Source: Porodaedalea pini (taxonomy: Eukaryota > Basidiomycota > Agaricomycetes > Hymenochaetales > Hymenochaetaceae). From it: a DNA stretch of 64,000 nucleotides. The stretch covers positions 62,001-126,000 of the forward strand of contig NBAY01000026.1 of assembly GCA_002794775.1 (NCBI GenBank), in the 5' to 3' direction. Position 1 is the stretch's first letter, and every line of letters starts with the position of its first letter. Under the pieces are notes generated by a model. That model saw nothing but the letters and a program-made list of their open reading frames with translations, searched no databases and was not told the origin of the DNA. The translations under genes were made by a program, and so were the position numbers. Shown here piece after piece: positions 28,233 through 38,803 of the stretch.

Positions 28233-29351
28233 CAAATTATTGGTACTGGTTTCTATGTCGCTTAAGTCTCTCCTACCCAGTACTCCTCGCTTGCATTTAC
28301 ACGTTTCCTAGTCCAATTTGTTATTCCGATCATCAATTATCACGCGACCGTCACAATGTCTATTTATATCATGCTAAATCACGCCACGCATTTTGTTCTC
28401 TTCAACCATCTTCTGCACACTGTTCCACCATCTAATCCACTTTATTATTGCCGATTTATAACATTCCTCCAAGCTGCCATCATCTATCTCAACTGAACGG
28501 CTCGCATCGGATGCTCTCCTTGATAAGCAGAAACCAGTCAAAGAATTACTCGCATTGGTCCATGGCCTTGTACATTCAGAAAACATAGACTCAAGTACTC
28601 AGATGAGCCTGTTGTCACTCTGATCCCACGCTCTTCCCCTTCAAAGCGTTCCATGTCTCGAACACGTTGACTCGGCGTTTTCAGTCGAGTGCCCATCCAG
28701 ACAAATTAGAAGCACTGAGCTGACTTGACTATGAAGATCTCGAGTACCCGCTTTGAGTAACATGCAGAGAGTCCAGCACCAGATATGTTATTCTCTAGAC
28801 GCTCGGATGCGGATCTCGCAAGAAAGATGCATCGTTATCAGCCCTGCTCAGCAGAGTCACGGCAGGTACAGCGACATATACTCCATCCACTGCAGAGCTG
28901 AAGGTGTTGCTGAGATGAAGGTCGCAATGAAGTTGAGTATACGTATTATATGCATAATTCATACCCATCAGCTTGGAACCCCACCATAATATTTCCTGTT
29001 TGCATTCTTTGTCGGAATCCCTGGACTTCGCTGCGCAGAGATCCAAATCTTTGTTTTCTGCACTTCTAAAAGAATTGCTATGAATTAAGTTCTAATGATA
29101 GCTATACTTCTTCGGTTCCTCAACGGCTCCTACCTCTAGAATGCACGGTAATCACCTCAGAAACCCCACCTTGCTTTTTCGTGTAGGCAGCTATCCACAC
29201 CTGATATACGTGGCAGAGGACTTCAAATACTTTAACGCAGTATACTCAACTCTCCACATACCCACACGTATTGTCTTCCTTTGCGCTCCATTGCCAGCTA
29301 CGGTGCTGGCTTATCTTCTAACTCGTCCTAAAGGAGCATCATATTTCATCA
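28233..29351. other. Intergenic region with a kinase relic
   Basis: Mostly without signals, except for a truncated kinase N-lobe fragment at about 28790-28960, listed separately. Confidence 0.5.
28790..28960 (+). pseudogene. Truncated TKL-like kinase N-lobe relic
   Basis: In one plus-strand frame this encodes ISPAQQSHGRYSDIYS followed by EMKVAMKLS. It matches the segment around the glycine loop and the VAIK lysine of the neighbouring kinases (ISPVQQNHGGYSDIFTG, LKVAIKKL). The glycine loop is altered (GGYSD to GRYSD). No C-lobe follows. It is a partial duplicate of the kinase family in this cluster. Confidence 0.6.
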
Positions 29352-31423
29352 ATGTCGTGGATGAGATCAAAATCGACACGGGAGTCCTCATCGATGCGAA
29401 AGCCAGGCATAGCTAGGTCTTTTTTTGCCAAGATCGTGCGCCGACCGTCTAGCGCACCATCATCCAGACCCAGCACGCCACCATTCACTCCAGTATTTAA
29501 CGAACACAACCATGTAGAACTCCGTTACTTGGATGCACAAGCAGAACACCCTGCGCGAGATATATTGAAGGCATTCCTAATCAGGCATTCGCATCTGGAC
29601 ATTACAGGAAAGGTGTATGGAATCAGTGATGCCCCGAAAGGCCATGGAGGCTACAGCGACATCTACACAGGTTTCTACAGACCTACAGAGGATTCAGAAT
29701 CAAAGGTTGCTGTGAAGAAGCTGTGTGTAAATATCCTAGAGGATGGAAAGTTTCAGAAGGTTTGTCAGAGAGATGCTATCATTGAAGAAAATAAATTCTG
29801 ATAAGGATTTCTTCTCAGAGACTTGCAAAAGAGCTGTACATATAGTCGATACTCAATCATCCTCGAGTTCTACCTTTCACGGGCTTCTTCATTGAAGACA
29901 GTAGTTACCCTGCCCTGGTCTCAGAGTGGATGGAAAATGGCACTGCTCTGAGTAATCTCGAAATGAATCCCAACACTGATCTGTTGCTAATGGTGAGTAT
30001 CTGTGGTAACTCGAGCTTTTCTTATCCTCATTCGTCTTCATGCTAGACTCTTGGCATCGCAGAGGGTGTTGACTCGGACTACCTTCATAAGAATGGAATA
30101 GTTCACTCTGACATCAAACCTGTAAGCATCCATGTTCAGTCCTGCACGACACAGGCTCTGAACAACAAGAATATATCAGGATAATGTTCTGATCTCAAGC
30201 TCCGGGGAACCTCTTTTATGCGACTTTGGGGTATCGCGTATGCTAGCAGCATCGAAGACCTTCCAATTCAGTAGCTCTTTGACTGGCGGAGTGCGGGGTA
30301 CTATTAGATTCATGTCAAAGGAACTTCTTCATGGCTCAGATCAAGTCCAAGAAGGACACTCGAAAGAGTCTGATGTATGAGCTTTCGGAATGACCGTCCT
30401 CGTGAGTGATTTCTGAGGCATCATAAATACTTTCGCTCACTGGGCTGTTTAGTCTCTCTTGACCAAAGAGCCGCCATACTCTCAGATCAAGAATGATATT
30501 CAAGTCCTCACAACTATCACCCGTGGCTCTGTGCCTCCCTCCCCGGATGGCCTTAAATCATGGTCTGTTCAAAACCAGATTCTGTGGCACATATGCACCT
30601 TCTGCTGGCTCAATAGTCATGCTCGATTATCGATGCCAATCATTACATCTAGTTTAGATATTATGCAGCACGATATTGGATTGGTGCCACGTTCTCCGAC
30701 GCAGGAGAATGAAGCATACAACTATGCTTTGAAGCTCCTCGAGCAGCACAGTGCACAACTCCAACTTGACATCAATATTGATGTCAAGTCTCCAGGTAGT
30801 TTGCACTTGTCAGGACTCTCCGAAACGACAATGAAGGATCTCTCTCAAAGCGACCCCAGTGGTAACTTCTTGCGTATTGATTTAGAGAGCGACACGAACA
30901 ATGTCAGACTTGCTACGCTTAGCGAATACGAATCGCCCTGCATGGATCCTGTAACAAAGACACCTGTGTACTTTGCCTCCGTGGCGTTTTCCATGCGGTC
31001 CCACTCCTTCGCAGACTTGCTCCAGCCTGGGTCATTCACTCCAGGGCTCGAAATGCTGCTCCGTACTCCATATGGCGGTGAAGAGTACCAATTTGATTAT
31101 CGGACTTCCTCCTCTGTCCTTCCTTTCAAGAAAGAGGTGATGGAACTTGTTCCAACCTCAGATGGCCTTTTCCCTCCAGGTAGGCACCCCATCATTGGTG
31201 GCAAGGAAGAGGATGGCAAGAAGCTTTATCACGCTGTTGCTGTTGTCGATGGAGTAAAAGTTATTGGAAAATGTGCTGGTCATCTTGTGAGTATCTATGG
31301 TTACAAGATGTGCAATTATGGGAACATATATTGGGTACTGACTTTTTTGTCCATTAGGGTGGTGCCTCGGTTGGGCTCCGTGGTAGAGAGTGCAACGTTT
31401 ATGACGACTATGAGATTCTGTGA
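29352..31423 (+). pseudogene. TKL-like protein kinase with DM9/DUF3421-like C-terminus, two in-frame stops
   Basis: The N-terminus is a basic, Ser/Pro-rich tail. The kinase part shows GHGGYSDIYTGFY (glycine loop), KVAVKKL (ATP lysine), SEWMENGT (hinge), HSDIKPDN (catalytic loop, non-RD), CDFGVSRML (DFG) and GTIRFMSKEL (activation segment). Exons join through GTTTGT, GTGAGT and GTAAGC donors. Two codons read stop where paralogues have Trp: TAG at 29843-29845 (KELYI-stop-S) and TGA at 30378-30380 (SDV-stop-AFGMTV). From 30459 the frame is open into a long extension. After an intron at 31287-31357 it ends in a DM9-like repeat: PPGRHPIIGGKEEDGKKLYH, then GGASVGLRG, then YDDYEIL. DM9 (DUF3421) domains are known from insect and mollusc proteins, including mannose-binding lectins. 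The first stop could be bypassed by using the AG inside TAG as acceptor; the second has no obvious bypass. Confidence 0.75.
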
Positions 31424-32171
31424 GCTTCATCTTCAAGTGACCAATTACAAGCAATTCGCAAGCTGAATTATTTTCAGATGCTGGAAGTACTGAGTTGGTA
31501 CAACGACTGAGTGCAGGCGGACGCTCAAGCACATTGGTCGAAGCAAGTTACTTCATAGTATAGAGGAGCAAATCGACGTTGAAGACGCATTTTCGACTCG
31601 ATTCTGCGTGGATTTACTGGGTCATTTTTTCATTCCCCGGTACCTTCACATTGTCATCGCTAGGTCCTTCCCTGCTCCATCCTCATCTGCAGTCTGTATT
31701 AGTATCAGGCACTCGAAACAAGCTGGCCTCGTTACACTTGACCTTTAATTTTGTCTTCATGCACGCAAACTATCGCTTTCAGATATGCACAAAATGTCAT
31801 GAATTAAGGTAGTTGTTAATGAAGAGTCCAAAATCAAGTCCTAAAACGAGTCGTGATGTGAATGTACGCGCATAGTCCGAAGTCCAAGTGGTCGTAAATC
31901 CTGGATCGTGGAGTCGAAAGAGAAGAACGAAATGTCCGATTACAAATGTTTTAAAAGTAGAAGATAGCGGCGTAGCAATAGAATGTCCGAATAGCATGCA
32001 GAAATTCGTGAACGTAGATGATAAGGGGAAAAATAAGACGAGAATTCGAAGGTCCGAAGCGAAGGGAGGAATTCGTCGAATAGAGGAAGAAAGTGAAATA
32101 GGTGCAAAATCCGAAGAGGAGAAAGGTCCGAGGAAGAGTCTCGTTCGATCAAGTAGAGCGTTCGATGGCGT
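31424..32171. other. Intergenic region
   Basis: The plus strand has a purine-rich stretch (about 31870-32150) with a loosely repeated GTCCGA motif. A 95-codon frame there is rich in Arg, Lys and Glu and is probably a by-product of composition. No gene is supported. Confidence 0.45.
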
Positions 32172-33529
32172 TTAGCACGTCCAAGAGCTCTGCAAACCGA
32201 ACTCTACCGTGAGTACAAAATCTCAAATGACATGAAATAAATGGCGAGACGCACGTCTTTGGTTCCACGCGCGAATGTGCTGTGGTAATCAGGCAATCCG
32301 CCGAGACATTCCGCAACAGTGGCGAACTGATACCCCTTCGCCTGGAGCGTCTGGATCGCGAACGGCAGCACATCGTGTCTACAAATTCGTAGAGTGTCAG
32401 GATAAGTCTCGGACCATTTAAAAACATACTGACGCAGTCGTCTCATATGTCTCATGGTTCAGCGCAAGCACATTGTCCGGGTGCTGGTTCGCCAGATCCG
32501 TATACGCATCCTCGCTCTGTTGTACGGTCGAGCCTGTTGAATCCCCGGAGTCAAAGTCCCAAAGGACAAGCGACTGGTTCCGGATCGCGGCCGCGGAGCG
32601 CACCTCGTCGTTGTAGTTTCCGTACGGCGGACGTATCCATGCGGGCGTAGCGCCGAGGATACGCGTCATCGCGAGCTCGACTTTCCACATCTCGTCATGG
32701 ACTGGAGAGGTGGCGGCGGCGGAGTTCGTAACAGGATTGGGGTTGAAGCGATAGGGGCGGAGGTGAGATGAGACGTGAAGTCGGACATGTGAATATCGGG
32801 TTTCGAATAGAGAATGCGGGGGGTAAAACGCAGAGAATTGCATTTAGGACCACGCCAATATTATATTTAGACGAAACGGAGACGCACTATTATCCCAAGA
32901 GAGCGTCGTAAGGTCCGCATGCGACCACGTGTGGCTTCCAATCAAATGGCCCGAGTCGTACGCGTTCTGGAGCGAAGTGATGATGTTGTCATCGTAAATG
33001 CAGTCGTCTAAATTCCCGTGACAAAACAGCACGCAGTAATCAGCGGCCAGCGAACCAAACCGAATGGAGAGACGTACAGTTGTTGCCGTTCACGAAAAAG
33101 GTGCCTTTAATTCCGTTCTGGTTAAGTAGGTCGACAATGTCTTGAGGAATATAATTAGTTCGGGTGGCACAAGCATATAGTAAGAAGGGAGCCGGCACGA
33201 ACCAGTCTCGTAGATGTACGGTCCATCGTCAAACGTCAATGCCACCTGAAATCACATCCTGTGAGTGTCATGCCTCGAGCACATCAATATGAAAGAACTC
33301 GTACGGTATTCGGCTATACGAGACAAGGAAAACGCGTCAGTAATACCATACTAAAGAAAAATGAACGCGACGTGGCGCATTGACTCACCTCAGTGCACGA
33401 GCTGTACACCTCTGCAAGACCCTGTCGGCGGATGAGCTCAAACTCAGGTTCTGCATCGGGCGTCGGTGCTGCCACCGCAAAACGTGCGGCGCCAACCACG
33501 GCAAGGAAGACGTTGAGGCGTGAGAGCAT
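32172..33529 (-). CDS. Secreted CE4 polysaccharide (chitin) deacetylase
   Basis: This removes N-acetyl groups from chitin or related polymers in the cell wall. The start ATG at 33529 gives a signal peptide (MLSRLNVFLAVVGAARFAVA). The NodB-homology motifs appear in order: TFDDGP (catalytic and metal Asp), SHTWSHAD (metal-binding His pair), RPPYGNYND, WDFDSGD and VLALNHE. Eight or nine exons join in frame, including one long intron of about 150 bases after LSWDN. The last exon is only a few codons (SSWTC-stop, ending 32172). The mature protein of about 230 residues is the compact, single-domain form without a carbohydrate-binding module or GPI signal. A TATA-like box sits about 135 bases upstream. 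It lies between the two oppositely oriented kinase loci without an evident functional link. Confidence 0.92.
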
Positions 33530-36301
33530 TATATATGTGAATGTCGAGAAAGATGAAGTGAAGTAGTAAGTTGCGGGTCGTGGACGTGGGCGTGTGGGCA
33601 AAAATGGAGGGCGGAGAGACACGAGAGATCTGAAGGGTTTTTGTTTCTGGCGCGAGCATTAATATATATAAATTATGAGCTCAGCCTGGTCTATCAGAAT
33701 TTGGTAAGCGCAGGGTGGCGATCGCCATGTGCTCCCGAATGGGCGGTGCGCCTCGCGCGCTGCCGAGCTCGGATACAGGTTCGGCCTCGTCGGCCCCGCC
33801 CGGCCGTTCGCCTTTGGGATCACGCGCCACGACGCCCGCGACAGAAACCCTGATGGAACAAATAAAAATCGCATTTATGCCTGCATTCGGCCCCTTTCGT
33901 TCCGGACTCGATGAGTAATTAATGCTCATCGATGGCGGCTCAAACACCGTGAAGCCCACGACGGTATGCAAGCCCGCTCGAAAGTCTTGGCTTCTCGCAT
34001 CATTGTCCGTCCTCCCCGCCAGCGCCGTTCGGTATTCAAGACCAGGGGGCCAAGATCCGTCGTCGTCGTTTATGCGCTCTGACTCGGAAAATGCACATGA
34101 ATTCTTCAAGAAATACGCAACCTCCAGAGGTGACGTAGCCAGATCTTGCAAGCATCAAGATGCACAAGTATAATTGTAAATATCAAAGACGCGCTCCATG
34201 TCTCGGAATCAGCAGCACACCGTTAAATGTGCGCCCGAGATCCCAGTGCATATAAGGGCTGATTGACTACCCTCACATCTTCAGCTGACCCCAGCTCATA
34301 CAGTAAAACAAGCAGCTCACTGTCTCAGATCATCGGGAATACATGCTCCTATTCAGGTTAAAGCTCTTCGTAGCCGTCAGATCGCCTCACTCGCCTCCCA
34401 GACGAGTTGACGGGAACAGAAGCTAAGTAGAACGCAATATCGAGCTAGCGTCCGGTCGACTCATCGGACCTGCAGGCACGTCTTGGGAGAGCTTAAGCTT
34501 GGGAGTCGGAAAAAACCGCAAGCACCGTGACCGTGTCGGCGCGTCGCTCGCGTGACCGCGGATCAACACTCCGCCGCCGGCATCTTTTGCCGACACTGTC
34601 ATTTTGCACTTTACCGGAGTCCTTGCACTCTCGCAGCCCAACTCCACAAAATTAAGGAATAAAAGAAATAGCTGTTACCATTGATGTCGAATCCCCAACG
34701 ACAACTTTGCACTCGATTCGCCTCGCCTCGACTCAATTCGTCTTATGTGGCGACATTCGAACTATTTCTTGGCCGAGCTCAGATCTCGACAGAAGGTTGA
34801 AGAGTATCCTGTGCATTCAATCTCGATGTCTTCCGAGCATGAATCTGAAAGAAAGGGATGCAGATGAAGATTCCGTTCGGAATTAGAATTTCGGGGATAA
34901 ACAGGCACGCCACGTTTGGAGTATCAATCGCAGTTCTGCAAATCTCAATACCAATCACGCCGCACATCTCTTATTCTAGCCTGCGCCGCGCCCGAACACA
35001 TATATCACCGTCTTTGTATACCCCATGGCCTCCTGAGTCCTAACTACAACACGTCTTATTTTCGCCGCAACAGAAATAGCAGCGAAGTCTCTCCGCAATA
35101 CTACAACGCTCCATAATTGAGAAAATATCAAGAACCACAGGTTTATTGGGATCTATCACTGCGTCAACGCGTTCTAGTCGATGACGCTCATGGCTTCAGT
35201 AGATATACAGTCATATCCACTCATGTTCTTATGCTCGCATCCGACTCTACTTGTGAAGACGACTCTTCGGTTCCGCCTCATTTATTTTTTTCGGAATTAT
35301 CTCAATACCTATTCTCACTCTGTGCCTTTCATGTATCATTTCCACCGTCTCTCCTCTGCTCTTCTTCTTGCATTCATACTGACCACTGTAACGCTGCGTT
35401 ATTTCAAATGGTTGTCGATAGAAAAGCGAGCCAGACCTGTGAATCTAAGATGAGCTCTCAGAAGGACCCGGCCGGACTGGACATCATCATTAACATTTCG
35501 ACCCTTTATTCGGGCTCGAGTAATTCATTATTTCCCTAGTCTGACGTATCATTTTACAAAATATTCATATCCAACGTCAACTAAGACCCAGCCCGTATTT
35601 GCCACCGAACAAACCAGAACCAAGCAACAGAATGGCGTTAAATTTTGTAAGACTTTCGAGACGACTACAGGCATGGTTCTCTTCATCTTCTTTTTTCCGG
35701 GTCGAGAAGTGTTCCGATGCTGCGTCGCAATATACATATCGGATGATACGGTATATGATTTAGAAAGTGTAGCTGAAGGGATACAACTTCGCTTCTGTTG
35801 TGGAATGTCTTGGTGGATTGCCTGATTACTACAGCACCTTCAAGTTCGCACCTGCGGCTGCTAGCACACACCCTCTTCTCTCTCTTCCTCCCCCTCTCCG
35901 TCTTCCTCTCCTCTTCTTTCGCAAGATGTTAGAATGCATGAATTGTATCAGACTGTAGAAGTACACATATATGGCTGCATACAACACAGCGTATCCTTGA
36001 GGGCTGGCGATGCGAGGCTCGAGGACGCAGACTTGGCCACTTTTTTTCTTTCCTTTTTCCGAGCAATAATCAAGCATAGCATGCACGCATATATAAAATC
36101 TTGAAGTATACAGTTATTCAGTGATCCCAATAGTAGTCCGCAATATAATAAGGAATGGTAGAGACGGTGCTAATCCAGTCCTAACAGTCTCGACAAGTGC
36201 AAACCACCCGATGACCTAACATATTCTAAGAATGGTATCAATCATGACCAACTCTGACCATGGAGACGTAGTACTATAATACTCACGATTGTCGATGCTT
36301 T
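33530..36301. other. Long stretch without a recognised gene
   Basis: The left end contains the deacetylase promoter. A 156-codon minus-strand frame at 33681-34151 is GC-rich and overlaps several open frames on the other strand; I recognise nothing in it. The rest has only short frames. Confidence 0.45.
33661..33674 (-). promoter_or_regulatory. Likely TATA box of the CE4 gene
   Basis: Read on the minus strand, TTTATATATATT lies about 135 bases upstream of the CE4 start codon. Confidence 0.5.
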
Positions 36302-38803
36302 CTAGGACATATCGAACCGGTAATGAAACCGCGAAACATGGTCGTAAGCGTCATTTGGATTCAAGGGAGGCCGCGGCTCAGATCCGAATCTAAGATGCAT
36401 GGATTCTAGCCCACGGATTATAGGTGGCATCGGTGCTCGTTTGGCCGGCTCAACCCAGCATACATTGCACATATGCCAAAGAATCTGGTTTTGGACAGAC
36501 TATGATTCAAAACCGGATGGACGTAAAGGTAGCAATCCACGAATAATAGCGAGGAACACATGTGTAGCAGTTCTGAGGTGAGAGTATGGCGACTTTCGGG
36601 TCAGGAGAGCCTTATATGTATGCTTGGTGAGTAGCAACTATATGTTGTCGAACAATCACCTACGAGAATGGTCATTCCGAAGGCCCAGATATCGGACTCG
36701 ACAGAGTGTAGGGCAGGCTCTTGATCGGCGTGATCTGCGTCGCCAAACAGTTCCTTCGACATGTATCGGATAGTTCCTCGTATTCCAGCAGGACTAGAGA
36801 TACTGAATTGAAACGTGCTAGACGCAGCTAACATGCGTGAAACTCCAAAATCACATAGAAGAGGCTCGCCAGAGTCTGATATTAGAACGTTATCCTAACA
36901 CGACTGCAACTCATTATCAAGTTCACAACAAGATCAGAAAGGGTACACTCACAGGTTTGATATCGGAATGAACGACTCCATTGTTATGAAGGTAGTTGAC
37001 ACCTTTTGCGATGCCAATAGTCTAGCACAGAAAATCATTAAGAGAGCGAGCGAAAGTAGTGTCAGATCACTCACCAGGTGCAAAAGGTCAGCGTCAGGAA
37101 GTGCTTCGAGGTACTTTCGAGCAGTGCCATTCTCCATCCATAAGGAGACTAGGTGGGGATAGTTGCTGTTTTCGAGGAAGAAACCAACAAGAGGTAGAAT
37201 CCGAGGATGATCGAGCTTCGATCAGATATAAAGCTCCTTCGCGAGTCCCTAGAGTGAATTCAGCCAACAGAGCGCAACTATCATACTACATCTTCATTCG
37301 TAACCACGGCTCTCACGTACCTTCTCAAATTTTATTTCCTCCTTGATTTGTACACGTAGCTTCTTTATCGCGACTTTCAAATCAACGCCACTGGTAGATT
37401 TACAGTAACCAGTAAAAATGTCACTGTATCCGCCGTGGTTCTGTTGAACAGGGCTAATGCTATACACCATTCCTGTGAGGTCCAGATCCGAGCGTCTGGC
37501 GAGGACAGCCTCCAATGTAGCCGGTGCAGGACTCCCTACGTTCTCCGAGCGTTTACGTTCATCGCGACGAAGAATAGGGTTCGCCTTCTCTAGTTCACAT
37601 ACTATATTCTGCATCAGAGGGCGTTTGGCAGGTTCGTACCAGCAGAAGTTGCACATATGCCACAGATTCTGGTTCTGAACAGACCATGATTCAAGGCCGG
37701 TTGGAGGAAATGGTAGAGAACCTTGAGAGATAGCATAGATGACTTGGATATCATTTCTGATGTGAGAATATGGCGGCTCTCGCGTTAAGAGTGTCTTAGC
37801 AAATTAGTGAGCGGAAGTTTCATGGTACATTAGAAGTCACTTACGAGGACGGTCATTCCAAACGCCCATACATCAGACTCTTTCGAGCATGCGTTGAACC
37901 CCCCGGAAAAAGTTCTTTCGACATATATCGGTCATAATATGTATCTAGATAGGTGCTGGAACTGCACGTAGCAGATTCCGCGAGCATACGAGAGATGCCA
38001 AAGGCACATAATCGAGGTTGGCCTAAAGCATCCAACAAGATGTTATTCTAGCATGATGAGTCGAGTGCTGAAGCAATGAGGATATGACTTAGACAACTCA
38101 CGGGGTTAATTTCAGAATGGCTGATATCCTTCATGTGGAGATAATTGACACCCTCTGCAATGCCTGATACCTAATATGAATTTATTTTCCATAGGGTGAG
38201 TTATGAGGGTCCAAAAGGTTACGCAAGCACGCTCACTATTGGCAGCAGATCAGCTTCTGGATGTGCCTCGAGATACATGAGAACCGTGCCGTTTTCCATC
38301 CATTCAGAGACCAATGAAGGGTAAACATCGTCTTCAAGGTAGAATCCGTGCAAAGGCGGAATGTTACGATGTCTGAGACTGGACCAAATGTACAGCTTAT
38401 GGGAAAGTTCCTGGCACAGTCGCGATTCGATTGGCATACCGCTCAGCACTGCACTTTTGATTCAGAAGTAGACGGGTTGAAATACCTTGTGAAACTCTTC
38501 ATCTCTAGTGATACGCACATAAAGCGTCTTCACCGCAACTTTTGACTCTGTACCATCCAAAGACTTGCAATAACCCGTATAAACCTCACTCCATCCGCTG
38601 AGGCTTGTCTTGAATATGCTGGTTTGATAGATCAGGCCAGAAAGATTCAGGCACGGGAATTTCTCTAGTAAAGCTTGAAGTGTCGTCGGTGTTCGCTTGT
38701 CCGTGTGCTCGAGATCATCATGATCAACTGGGATGAGTTCGACCCCTGATGTCGATTCTGAGCGCCCAAGACTCTCTTGGGATGATGTGGTATAAACAGT
38801 TTC
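36302..38803 (-). pseudogene. Tandem pseudokinase-kinase (TKL-like), with stops and a frameshift
   Basis: Two kinase domains lie head to tail in one gene. Domain 1 (about 38700-37620) has SGWSEVYTGY, KVAVKTL and KLYIWSSL, but HSEINPNN replaces the HRDxKxxN loop and CAFGISRML replaces DFG, so two key Asp residues are lost and it should be inactive. Domain 2 (about 37520-36400) keeps NHGGYSDIFTGY, KVAIKKL, HSDIKPDN and CDFGVSRML. One uninterrupted frame (37294-37656) runs from the domain 1 C-lobe (CNFCWYEPAKRPLMQNIV) into the domain 2 glycine loop, proving the fusion at DNA level. Breaks: a one-base shift at the C6 tract 37899-37904; TGA at 37222-37224 (KELYI-stop-S); TAG at 36500-36502 (ES-stop-SVQNQ). 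A TAA at 38804-38806 bounds the N-terminus, which is Ser-rich and not resolved. Confidence 0.72.

Noticed and set aside
33681..34151. 156-codon minus-strand frame upstream of the CE4 gene
   Set aside because: GC-rich patch open in several frames, no motif or intron logic, and it overlaps the CE4 promoter region.
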